Of a DNA stretch of 5,252 nt, positions 1 to 5,011 are shown piece by piece. The translations under genes and the position numbers were made by a program. How positions within the stretch are numbered: position 1 is the stretch's first letter; every line of letters starts with the position of its first letter. The notes under the pieces were generated by a model, which was given only the letters and a program-made list of their open reading frames with translations, made no database searches and was not told where the DNA came from. The stretch lies in NCBI GenBank assembly GCA_027039465.1, contig JALWEA010000077.1, positions 1 through 5,252 of the forward strand. The letters are read 5' to 3'. Origin of the DNA: Calditrichia bacterium (lineage in GTDB: Bacteria; Calditrichota; Calditrichia; Calditrichales; Calditrichaceae).

Positions 1-38
1 GATACCATAGTTATCTTTCAGCGAATCCGAATTAGCAG

Positions 39-71
39 GAACCGGATGCGGGAAATCCGCTCGTCCGGGTC
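39..71 (+). ncRNA. group II intron domain V hairpin
   Basis: This is the catalytic hairpin of the ribozyme. Pairs are G39-C71, A40-U70, C42-G68, C43-G67, G44-C66, G45-C65, A46-U64 and U47-G63, then bulge U61-C62, then G48-C60, C49-G59, G50-C58 and G51-C57. The one lower-stem mismatch is A41 opposite G69, where active introns normally have a G-U wobble inside the AGC triad. The bulge reads UC instead of the common AC. Confidence 0.75.
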
Positions 72-74
72 TGT

Positions 75-107
75 GGGGGAGCGGGGCGGTAACAAACCGC
101 TCTACCC
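75..107 (+). ncRNA. group II intron domain VI with bulged branch-point A104
   Basis: The stem pairs 75-77 with 105-107, G78 with U103, and 79-84 with 97-102. A104 is the single unpaired base inside the helix. The terminal loop is 85-96 and could alternatively form a small 5-bp hairpin (86-90 with 96-100). Placement three bases after domain V, and the bulged A eight bases before a terminal AC, are the standard arrangement for the lariat branch point. Confidence 0.75.
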
Positions 108-120
108 GGAAACTGGGAAC

Positions 121-146
121 TTGGAACAGATGTGGCGTCCGGTTCC
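121..146 (+). repeat. domain V-like fragment or inverted copy just after the intron end
   Basis: GGAAC at 123-127 pairs with GTTCC at 142-146, and 130-146 contains GATG and CGTCCGG, the two ends of domain V without its upper stem. The segment 135-146 is also complementary to 38-49 over 12 bases with one G-T wobble. It may be an internally deleted second domain V copy, or a chance inverted repeat. Function unknown. Confidence 0.3.
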
Positions 147-151
147 CGAGT

Positions 152-307
152 GATTCTGCCGACACTTGTAGGGGCGAAGCATTTCCCTAACAAATAAAGA
201 AATAATAGATGCTTTTGGTTGCACAACGTTAAATTTTTTGCGTTTGCAGCATCTTGACGGAAATGCTTCGCCCTTACTTCGGATAACGCAAGATAAAAGG
301 CAGAATC
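152..307. repeat. outer 9-bp inverted repeat enclosing the MITE-like element
   Basis: GATTCTGCC (152-160) is perfectly complementary to GGCAGAATC (299-307). It lies outside the 19-nt arms, seven bases to the left and twenty-one to the right. Partial complementarity continues outward (CCCGAG at 145-150 against TCGAGGGG at 311-318), so the whole stretch from about 145 to 318 could form one interrupted cruciform or RNA hairpin. The true element may therefore be larger than 168-277. Confidence 0.45.
168..277. mobile_element. 110-bp MITE-like element with 19-nt terminal inverted repeats
   Basis: The left arm GTAGGGGCGAAGCATTTCC (168-186) is the reverse complement of 259-277 except at one position, which would be a G-U wobble in RNA. 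Inside the arms a second inverted repeat, AGATGCT (207-213) with AGCATCT (248-254), gives a nested hairpin around an AT-rich centre with no coding capacity. The arms contain TA at 169-170 and at 275-276, which could be a TA target duplication as made by IS630/Tc1-type transposases. No transposase is visible in the window, so it would need to be mobilised in trans. The inverted repeats are seen directly; the assignment as a mobile element is inferred from size and symmetry. Confidence 0.5.
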
Positions 308-353
308 GTATCGAGGGGCGGACGCGCCACAACATGTCAATAGTAGTTCCTGC

Positions 354-375
354 GTTTGCGGAATCCTCTGCAAAC
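354..375 (-). terminator. weak stem-loop just downstream of the fumarase operon
   Basis: GTTTGC (354-359) and GCAAAC (370-375) form a 6-bp stem with a 10-nt loop, starting 8 bases past the fumarase beta stop codon. The position suits an operon-end hairpin. However, no T-tract follows it on the minus strand and the stem is short, so it is at best a weak or factor-assisted terminator, or an RNA-stabilising 3' hairpin. Confidence 0.25.
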
Positions 376-383
376 TAATGGAA

Positions 384-971
384 TTAATCTTCGTTAATCA
401 GTTCCTCGGCAATTTTAGACGACTTTTCCAGAATTTCTTTGTGCATGCTCTTGCCGTGCGAATCCATGGTAACCACCAGCGGAAAATCTTCGACTTCAAT
501 AACCCAGAATGCTTCCGGCGTACCGAATTCTTCCAATTTGAAGACGGTAATTACCTTCTTTACCGCTTTGGCAATCAGCGTTCCGGCGCCGCCCACGGCA
601 TGGAAATAAACGGCTCCGTACTTCTGCAATCCTTCCAGCGTTTTGGGCCCCATACCGCCTTTGCCGATTACGCCGCGTACCTGATATTCTTTAATCACAT
701 CGGCCTGATACGGTTCTTCGCGCGCTGAAGTCGTAGGCCCGGCCGAAACAAAGTGCCACTCACCGTTTTCATCCTGGCGTACGATGGGGCCGCAGTGATA
801 AATAACGGATTCCTTTAAATAAGGTCGAATAAAATCCGGTCGTTCTTCGATCATTAATTTGTGTGCCTGATCGCGAGCGGTTACGATGACACCGGAAAGC
901 AGAACGGTGTCTCCGATATGTAATTTGCGAATCTCTTCCTCGGAAATCGGGGTTTTTAATTTAATCGTCAT
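384..971 (-). CDS. class I fumarate hydratase, beta subunit (C-terminal domain)
   Basis: This subunit works with the adjacent alpha subunit as a cytoplasmic [4Fe-4S] fumarase that interconverts fumarate and L-malate in the TCA cycle. At 195 residues it matches the separate beta/C-terminal swivelling domain of two-subunit class I fumarases. Visible family motifs are RDQAHK (about residues 33-38), HCGP (59-62), GPTTSAR (78-84) and GKGGMG (103-108), which help form the dicarboxylate pocket at the subunit interface. I chose ATG at 971 because GAGGTG (981-976) is a good ribosome site four bases upstream. An in-frame GTG at 983 would add four residues but overlaps that site. The start lies inside the end of the alpha gene (11-base overlap), implying coupled translation. 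L-tartrate dehydratase beta is the main alternative and cannot be excluded by sequence alone. Confidence 0.9.
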   Translation of the reverse strand: MTIKLKTPISEEEIRKLHIGDTVLLSGVIVTARDQAHKLMIEERPDFIRPYLKESVIYHCGPIVRQDENGEWHFVSAGPTTSAREEPYQADVIKEYQVRGVIGKGGMGPKTLEGLQKYGAVYFHAVGGAGTLIAKAVKKVITVFKLEEFGTPEAFWVIEVEDFPLVVTMDSHGKSMHKEILEKSSKIAEELINED

Positions 972-1830
972 ATTCCACCTCACCGTTTTTAATGATCATG
1001 GCTTTTCTTCTGAAGGCCCAGCAATTGTAAGAAACAGAAACATAAAAAGTAGCCGGGTGGCGGGCTTGCGCCGCGACAAATACATCCAAAACGGTTGTCT
1101 TTCCGCCAAATCCCATGGGCCCGATTTGCAGCTTATTCAAATCGTTGTACAGTTCCACCTCCAAATCGGCCAACTCTTTAATCGGGCTGCGTTCGCCTAA
1201 TTTTCTGAAAAATTGTTCTTTGGAAAGAGTGTACGATGTATCTCTGCCTCCGCCGATGCCCACGCCGATCGTTCCGGGAGCGCAGCCGAGTCCTTGAGCA
1301 TTTTTAACCGCATCGATCACAACTTTGCGCACGCCGCGCAAATCGCGCCCGGCATGAAGCGCGGCATTGGGTAACTTGTATTGCGATCCGACATTTTCAC
1401 TGCCGCCGCCTTTAAGTAGCAAGCGGATGCGTACTTCGTCTTTGTCCCATTGATGAAAATGAATGTAGGGTGCATTGACGCCGATGTTATTACCGGTGTT
1501 GCGGTTGGTTACCGGATCAACGGCATTGGGACGCAGGTACTGATGCTTGGTCGCTTCAATGGCGGCCCATTCGATCGCTTCGCGATAGGTGCGTTCCAAA
1601 CTTCCTTCGGGGAAATCGATGTAAAAAACCAAAGAACCCGTGTCCTGACACATGGGAGTGCTTTGTTTGCGCGCCAGTTTAACATTCTCTAAAATCGTGG
1701 CAAAAACGTTTTTGGCAGGCGTATTGTCGTCTTCCTTCTCGTAGGCCTTTTGCAGGGCTTTTTCAACATCGGGAGGAAGATCCGTCGCCGCTCTGCGAAT
1801 TAATTCTAAAATTGACTCCTTCAACTCCAT
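961..1830 (-). CDS. class I fumarate hydratase, alpha subunit (Fe-S domain)
   Basis: This is the iron-sulfur-cluster-bearing subunit of class I fumarase, 289 residues, the usual length for a stand-alone alpha subunit. Three cysteines in conserved contexts are the expected cluster ligands: C61 in PMCQDTG, C183 in GLGCAPGTIGVGIGGGR and C270 in YNCWAFRR. The free fourth iron site would bind substrate. Other family hallmarks are RNTGNNIGVNAPYIH (residues 110-124), KGGGSEN (140-146) and GPMGFGGKTT (237-246). The ATG at 1830 is preceded by AGGAG at 1843-1839 with an 8-base spacer. It is the first gene of a two-gene operon with the beta subunit, reading away from thyX. This enzyme class is oxygen-sensitive, suggesting a low-oxygen lifestyle. 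Tartrate dehydratase alpha is a homologous alternative, but no tartrate genes are in view. Confidence 0.92.
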   Translation of the reverse strand: MELKESILELIRRAATDLPPDVEKALQKAYEKEDDNTPAKNVFATILENVKLARKQSTPMCQDTGSLVFYIDFPEGSLERTYREAIEWAAIEATKHQYLRPNAVDPVTNRNTGNNIGVNAPYIHFHQWDKDEVRIRLLLKGGGSENVGSQYKLPNAALHAGRDLRGVRKVVIDAVKNAQGLGCAPGTIGVGIGGGRDTSYTLSKEQFFRKLGERSPIKELADLEVELYNDLNKLQIGPMGFGGKTTVLDVFVAAQARHPATFYVSVSYNCWAFRRKAMIIKNGEVEYDD

Positions 1831-1838
1831 ATCCTCAT

Positions 1839-1843
1839 CTCCT
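1839..1843 (-). promoter_or_regulatory. ribosome binding site of fumarase alpha
   Basis: AGGAG on the minus strand, eight bases before the ATG at 1830, supports that start. A second purine-rich GAGG lies only two bases from the ATG and is too close to be used. Confidence 0.7.
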
Positions 1844-1950
1844 GCATTTATTTGTGGATATTTCCAATACGATTCAATTGTTAGAATTTACAAAATAATC
1901 TTACAAAGACAAATTATCAATGCGTGCCAATCGGGGAAGATGAACCGTTG

Positions 1951-1975
1951 AATTGTTAATTTGTTTAATTGTTAA
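1951..1975. repeat. 16-bp-spaced direct repeat AATTGTTAA
   Basis: AATTGTTAA at 1951-1959 recurs at 1967-1975, with a third AATTGTTA at 1876-1883. Such A/T-rich words arise by chance in spacers of this composition, but the 16-base spacing and position midway between divergent genes would also suit a regulator site or a small tandem repeat. Confidence 0.35.
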
Positions 1976-2041
1976 ATGGTAATAAAAAACTACAGCCCAA
2001 AGCGTCTTCCCTCTTGTCTTATTTCCCGCCGCGAATAATAC

Positions 2042-2070
2042 TTGAGTCTTTTTCCCTCTTCCGTTAAATT
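2042..2070 (+). promoter_or_regulatory. candidate sigma-70-type promoter for thyX-pyk
   Basis: TTGAGT (2042-2047) and TAAATT (2065-2070) match the -35 and -10 consensus at four of six positions each with an ideal 17-base spacer. Transcription would begin near 2077, giving a leader of roughly 30 bases. The matches are moderate and the host's promoter preferences are unknown. Confidence 0.3.
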
Positions 2071-2092
2071 GCGCTTAAAAATAACAATTTAA

Positions 2093-2098
2093 GAAAGG
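2093..2098 (+). promoter_or_regulatory. ribosome binding site deciding the TTG start of thyX
   Basis: GAAAGG lies eight bases before TTG 2107. No ATG or GTG is available in frame nearby upstream, and the next in-frame ATG (2218) would remove 37 residues including conserved sequence, so the TTG is the best start. Confidence 0.6.
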
Positions 2099-2106
2099 TC
2101 ATCGCT

Positions 2107-3027
2107 TTGGAAGAAAAATTCGAAAAAATCGAGCGTCCGGTTGTTCCGGCAGTGGAAGAAATTTTGGGTCAACCTTTCCCCGTGCTTGACGACGGTTTTG
2201 TACGCGTGGTTGATTACATGGGCAGCGACGAATCCATTGTACAGGCCGCCCGCGTTTCTTACGGTCGCGGAACCAAAAAACGGCATCAGGATCGCGGCCT
2301 GATTCGCTATTTGATGCGTCATCAGCACACCACTCCTTTTGAAATGTGCGAGATCAAATTGCACGTGCGCGTTCCAATGGACACGTGGCGACAATGGATC
2401 CGGCACCGTACGGCCAACGTCAATGAATATTCCACCCGTTATTCCATTGCCATCGATGCCGCTTACGAAACAAAACCGGAAGCCTGGCGTTTGCAAGGCA
2501 CAGTTAACCGACAGGGCAGCGAGGGATTCCTAGACAGAGAACAGGGCGAAAAAATGAGCGAACGTGAAAAAGAGCTCCATCGCCTAAGCCGGGAAATTTA
2601 CGAAGAACGTCTGAATTTGGGCATTGCCCGCGAACAGGCCCGCAAAGATTTGCCGCTTTGCACCTACACCGAAGCCTATTGGAAAATCGACCTGCATAAT
2701 TTGCTTCATTTTCTCAAACTGCGTATGGAAGCCCACGCTCAGTTTGAAATCCGCCAATACGCCGCTACCATCGGCGAAGAAATCGTTCGGCGCTGGGTGC
2801 CGTTGGTCTGGGAAGCGTTTCAAGATTACATTTTAAATGCCGAGAGTTTTTCTAAGTTGGAACTGCGGATTCTTTCCGCCTTGTATCAGGGCGACAAGGA
2901 AAAGGCGCTGGCTTTGGCCAAGGAATTCGGTTGGATTACTTACAAAGACGGCAAACTAACCGGCAACATCGAACGCCTGGAATTCGAACAGAAATTAAAA
3001 GCTCTGAATATTCCGATCCCTTGGTAA
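2107..3027 (+). CDS. thyX: flavin-dependent thymidylate synthase ThyX
   Basis: ThyX makes dTMP from dUMP using methylene-tetrahydrofolate, FAD and NADPH, without needing a separate dihydrofolate reductase step. The diagnostic RHRX7S signature is intact: R99-H100-R101 followed by S109. Flanking family sequence includes FVRVVDYMG (residues 31-39), RYLMRHQHTTPFE (67-79) and a C-terminal WKIDLHNLLHFLKLR helix with the downstream HAQFEIRQYA segment that lines the dUMP/FAD site. The protein is 306 residues, longer than the compact ThyX of about 220-250 residues. It belongs to the long form seen in several phyla, with a linker after the signature (roughly 120-175) and an alpha-helical tail of about 60 residues of unknown role. 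The start is TTG, supported by GAAAGG eight bases upstream. It lies 47 bp before pyk on the same strand. Confidence 0.95.
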   Translation: MEEKFEKIERPVVPAVEEILGQPFPVLDDGFVRVVDYMGSDESIVQAARVSYGRGTKKRHQDRGLIRYLMRHQHTTPFEMCEIKLHVRVPMDTWRQWIRHRTANVNEYSTRYSIAIDAAYETKPEAWRLQGTVNRQGSEGFLDREQGEKMSEREKELHRLSREIYEERLNLGIAREQARKDLPLCTYTEAYWKIDLHNLLHFLKLRMEAHAQFEIRQYAATIGEEIVRRWVPLVWEAFQDYILNAESFSKLELRILSALYQGDKEKALALAKEFGWITYKDGKLTGNIERLEFEQKLKALNIPIPW

Positions 3028-3064
3028 AGTCCGGCAAAATTGAATTCTTGACAAAAAACAAAAA

Positions 3065-3070
3065 CGGAGG
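3065..3070 (+). promoter_or_regulatory. ribosome binding site of pyk
   Basis: CGGAGG, continuing into GGAGGTG, lies four bases before ATG 3075. This strong site sets the start at 3075 even though the reading frame stays open upstream to 2931 inside thyX. Confidence 0.8.
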
Positions 3071-3074
3071 TGCC

Positions 3075-4505
3075 ATGAAAGAATTATTCGATCATAAGGC
3101 CAAAATCGTTTGTACCATCGGCCCGGCCAGCGAAGACGAGGCCATGCTGCGCAAGCTGATTTTAGCCGGAATGGACATAGCCCGCCTTAATTTTTCTCAT
3201 GGCACCCATGAAGAGCATTTGCGTAAAATGGAACGCATTCGCAAAGTCTCGGGAGAATTGGGCAAACCGGTGGCCATCATGCAAGATTTACAAGGGCCGA
3301 AAATTCGCATCGGCACTTTTAAAAAGCCGCCGATTCATCTGAAAGCAGGTGACAAGTTTACCATTACCACCCGTCCCGTTGAAGGTGATCAAACCATCGT
3401 CAGTACCACGTATCAAAATTTACCATTCGATGTTAAGCCCGGCGATTATATTTTGGTTAATGACGGCCTTATTAAACTAAAAGTCCTTTCCACGGACAAA
3501 GAAAACGTGCATTGCGAAGTGGTTAACGGCGGCAGTTTGTATGACCGTCGAGGCATCAATTTGCCCGGTGTAAAAATTTCCGAACCTTCGTTAACGGAAA
3601 AAGACAAAGAAGATTTGAAATTCGGCCTGGAACACCAGGTGGATTATGTGGCACTCTCTTTTGTACGTGATGCGGAAAGCATCGTCCAACTGCGGCAATT
3701 CATGGGCGACAGGGCCGTGCCTATCGTTTCCAAGCTGGAAAAACCGGAAGCTCTTGAGAATCTCGATGCAATTATTCAGGAATCGGATGCGGTCATGGTG
3801 GCTCGGGGTGATTTGGGGGTGGAAATCTCAACGGAAAAAGTGCCTTCGGTACAAAAACAAATTATTGAAAAATGTATGGCCTATTCCAAACCGGTTATTA
3901 CGGCCACCCAAATGCTGGATTCCATGATGGTTAATCCCAGACCCACACGTGCCGAAGCGACCGATGTGGCCAATGCCATTTTTGACGGAAGCGACGCGGT
4001 CATGCTATCCGGCGAAACGGCCTTTGGCAAGTATCCTTTGGAATCGGTGCAAATGATGAACGCCATTATTCGAGAAAGCGAGAAGCATCGCAACTATTTC
4101 CGCTTAAATCCCGATCAGGAATCTCAAACTCTGCAAGAGCACCGCTTTTCCTATTCAATTTGCCATGCAGCCGCGCATGCCGCAGAAGAAATCGGAGCGC
4201 GCTACATCGTTGTTTTAACCAGATCGGGTTACACGGCGCGAACCATGTCACACTTTCGTCCTTCGGTTCCGATTTTGGCCTTGACTAGTAGTCTTAAAAC
4301 CTTTCGCCGAATGTCTCTCTACTGGGGTGTTATTCCCATTTTTGTGGCCAACGACCTTTTCATTACCGAAGATTTGTCGGATTTGCAATGGTTGCTTTCG
4401 CAGGACGGTTGGATTAAAAACGAAGACCGATTGATCATTATTGCCGGTTCCAGCCGCAAACAAGGTGGCACCAATTTACTACGATTGCATGAAGTGAAGA
4501 TGTAG
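3075..4505 (+). CDS. pyk: pyruvate kinase (predicted K+-independent type)
   Basis: Pyruvate kinase transfers phosphate from phosphoenolpyruvate to ADP, the final step of glycolysis. The 476 residues cover the standard A, B and C domains without the extra C-terminal PEP-utiliser domain of some bacilli. Visible motifs: TIGPAS (14-19), ARLNFSHG (36-43), DLQGPKIR (71-78), the catalytic lysine K220 in SKLEKPEA with metal ligand E222, MVARGDLGVE (241-250, metal ligand D246), ATQMLDSM (277-284) and SGETAFGKYP (312-321). The B domain runs roughly from 77 to 173, and the C domain starts near 345, with an effector-loop-like TRSGYTAR at 382-389. The residue that is Glu117 in muscle enzyme is Lys76 here, with L72, Q73 and I79 around it, the pattern of potassium-independent enzymes. 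It probably shares a transcript with thyX. The ATG at 3075 is fixed by a strong GGAGG. Confidence 0.97.
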   Translation: MKELFDHKAKIVCTIGPASEDEAMLRKLILAGMDIARLNFSHGTHEEHLRKMERIRKVSGELGKPVAIMQDLQGPKIRIGTFKKPPIHLKAGDKFTITTRPVEGDQTIVSTTYQNLPFDVKPGDYILVNDGLIKLKVLSTDKENVHCEVVNGGSLYDRRGINLPGVKISEPSLTEKDKEDLKFGLEHQVDYVALSFVRDAESIVQLRQFMGDRAVPIVSKLEKPEALENLDAIIQESDAVMVARGDLGVEISTEKVPSVQKQIIEKCMAYSKPVITATQMLDSMMVNPRPTRAEATDVANAIFDGSDAVMLSGETAFGKYPLESVQMMNAIIRESEKHRNYFRLNPDQESQTLQEHRFSYSICHAAAHAAEEIGARYIVVLTRSGYTARTMSHFRPSVPILALTSSLKTFRRMSLYWGVIPIFVANDLFITEDLSDLQWLLSQDGWIKNEDRLIIIAGSSRKQGGTNLLRLHEVKM

Positions 4506-4528
4506 GTTTGACGAGACATTTCCTACAT
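4500..4528 (+). terminator. stem-loop overlapping the pyk stop codon
   Basis: ATGTAGG (4500-4506) and CCTACAT (4522-4528) form a perfect 7-bp stem with a 15-base loop, starting in the last codon of pyk. No T-tract follows (ACCAATAATTT), so it is not a classical intrinsic terminator; it may be an mRNA 3'-end structure. Confidence 0.25.
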
Positions 4529-4643
4529 ACCAATAATTTCAATGCATGGGATTACAAATCATTAGCGTAGAATTAAAACCAGGAAATAGAGAAATCGATT
4601 AACAAATTGAACCGAATAAATTTCTCTTGCCATTTATCATTCC
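4529..4643. other. non-coding AT-rich spacer after pyk
   Basis: No gene is visible. The only structure is an 8-bp inverted repeat, AGAGAAAT (4588-4595) with ATTTCTCT (4620-4627), around a 24-base loop. The last bases (4634-4641) belong to the extended first hairpin of repeat copy A. Confidence 0.4.
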
Positions 4644-4737
4644 GATCCCGAAGGGATCGAATGATAATAGCCCACCAATTTATTGGTGGGGACAAAGGCG
4701 TCACACAAGCATGATTTTAGTCCCTAAGGGACGTTGA
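4644..4737. repeat. REP-like three-hairpin repeat, copy A
   Basis: This is a 94-bp unit with three hairpins. Hairpin 1 is GATCCC-GAA-GGGATC (4644-4658). Hairpin 2 is CCCACCAA-TTTA-TTGGTGGG (4671-4690). Hairpin 3 is GTCCC-TAA-GGGAC (4720-4732). In this copy hairpin 1 extends outward: TTATCATT (4634-4641) pairs with AATGATAA (4660-4667) across one bulged C, giving about 15 bp. It differs from copy B at six positions plus one indel. Its nearness to a RAYT transposase gene identifies it as a probable REP-type substrate. Confidence 0.8.
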
Positions 4738-4912
4738 AAAAACAGAAAAGCATTCAAGAAGTAATTAGAATCCATAATTATAATTCCCTGGCAGGATTTT
4801 TTTCGGCAGCTGCTTTGACACAAATTTGCTCAGCGTTGCAAAAAATGGCAATTGTAAATTAATGAATATGATAATTACCGATTTAATCTCTGTAATTTCA
4901 ATCCATTTTTCA
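4738..4912. other. 175-bp AT-rich spacer between the two repeats
   Basis: There is no recognisable gene, RNA or further repeat copy. The sequence is AT-rich with short A and T runs. An open frame on the minus strand through here is mostly translated repeat sequence and is not credible as a gene. Confidence 0.4.
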
Positions 4913-5007
4913 GATCCCGAAGGGATCGAATGATAATAGCCCACCAATTCATTGGTGCGGATAAAGGCGTCACAAAAGTATGATTTTAGTCCCGAAGGGA
5001 CGTTTGA
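4913..5007. repeat. REP-like three-hairpin repeat, copy B, adjoining the RAYT gene
   Basis: This 95-bp unit is in the same orientation as copy A. Hairpin 1 (4913-4927) is identical. Hairpin 2 (4940-4959) has one broken pair (C4941 against C4958). Hairpin 3, GTCCC-GAA-GGGAC (4989-5001), keeps its stem with one loop change. The connecting sequences between hairpins are nearly as conserved as the stems. The copy ends only four bases from the stop codon of the transposase gene, so it forms that gene's 3' flank. Confidence 0.8.
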
Positions 5008-5011
5008 TAAA

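Larger units (their letters stand above)
1..112 (+). mobile_element. 3' end of a group II intron (domains V and VI), probably degenerate
   Basis: Positions 39-71 fold as a 33-nt group II domain V: lower stem 39-47 with 63-71, a two-base bulge at 61-62, upper stem 48-51 with 57-60, and a GAAAT loop. It is followed by domain VI: 75-84 pairs with 97-107, leaving A104 as the only bulged base, as expected for the branch-point adenosine. Eight bases further on the sequence reads AC (111-112), matching the usual 3' end (A then a pyrimidine), so the intron probably ends at 112. The intron body and any reverse transcriptase/maturase gene would lie left of the window; positions 1-38 are too short to identify. 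The catalytic AGC triad of domain V reads AAC (40-42) and faces G69 rather than U, suggesting an inactive copy. Fold and order are seen directly; the loss of activity is inferred. Confidence 0.75.
1831..2106. other. AT-rich divergent intergenic region between the fumarase operon and thyX
   Basis: This 276-bp spacer must hold promoters for both divergent units. It contains no plausible gene. The word AATTGTTA occurs three times (1876-1883, 1951-1958, 1967-1974), the last two exactly 16 bases apart inside a longer AT-rich block. A run of mixed pyrimidine-rich sequence (2005-2064) precedes thyX. No riboswitch or clear operator is evident. I could not identify a convincing promoter for the fumarase side. 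Confidence 0.6.

Noticed and set aside
38..146. tRNA or other cloverleaf RNA in the structured left region
   Set aside because: No anticodon arm, T-loop or CCA-compatible acceptor layout; the fold is fully explained by group II domains V and VI.
32..373. Minus-strand open frames over 32-373 (up to 113 residues)
   Set aside because: They run antisense through the group II domain V/VI fold and the inverted-repeat element; no recognisable protein, and the frames are explained by repeat structure.
378..1692. Plus-strand open frames across the fumarase genes
   Set aside because: They are antisense shadows of the alpha and beta subunits, which have complete family motifs on the minus strand.
3048..3053. 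Perfect TTGACA just upstream of pyk as a promoter
   Set aside because: A -10 box at 16-18 bases would fall on the ribosome site and start codon, and nothing there resembles TATAAT.
2931..3074. 48-residue N-terminal extension of pyruvate kinase into thyX
   Set aside because: Pyruvate kinases start close to the TIGPAS motif, a strong GGAGG site precedes ATG 3075, and the extension is thyX sequence read out of frame.
4621..5007. The two repeats as a CRISPR array
   Set aside because: Only two units of about 95 bp with a 175-bp gap, internally hairpinned, and no regular spacers.
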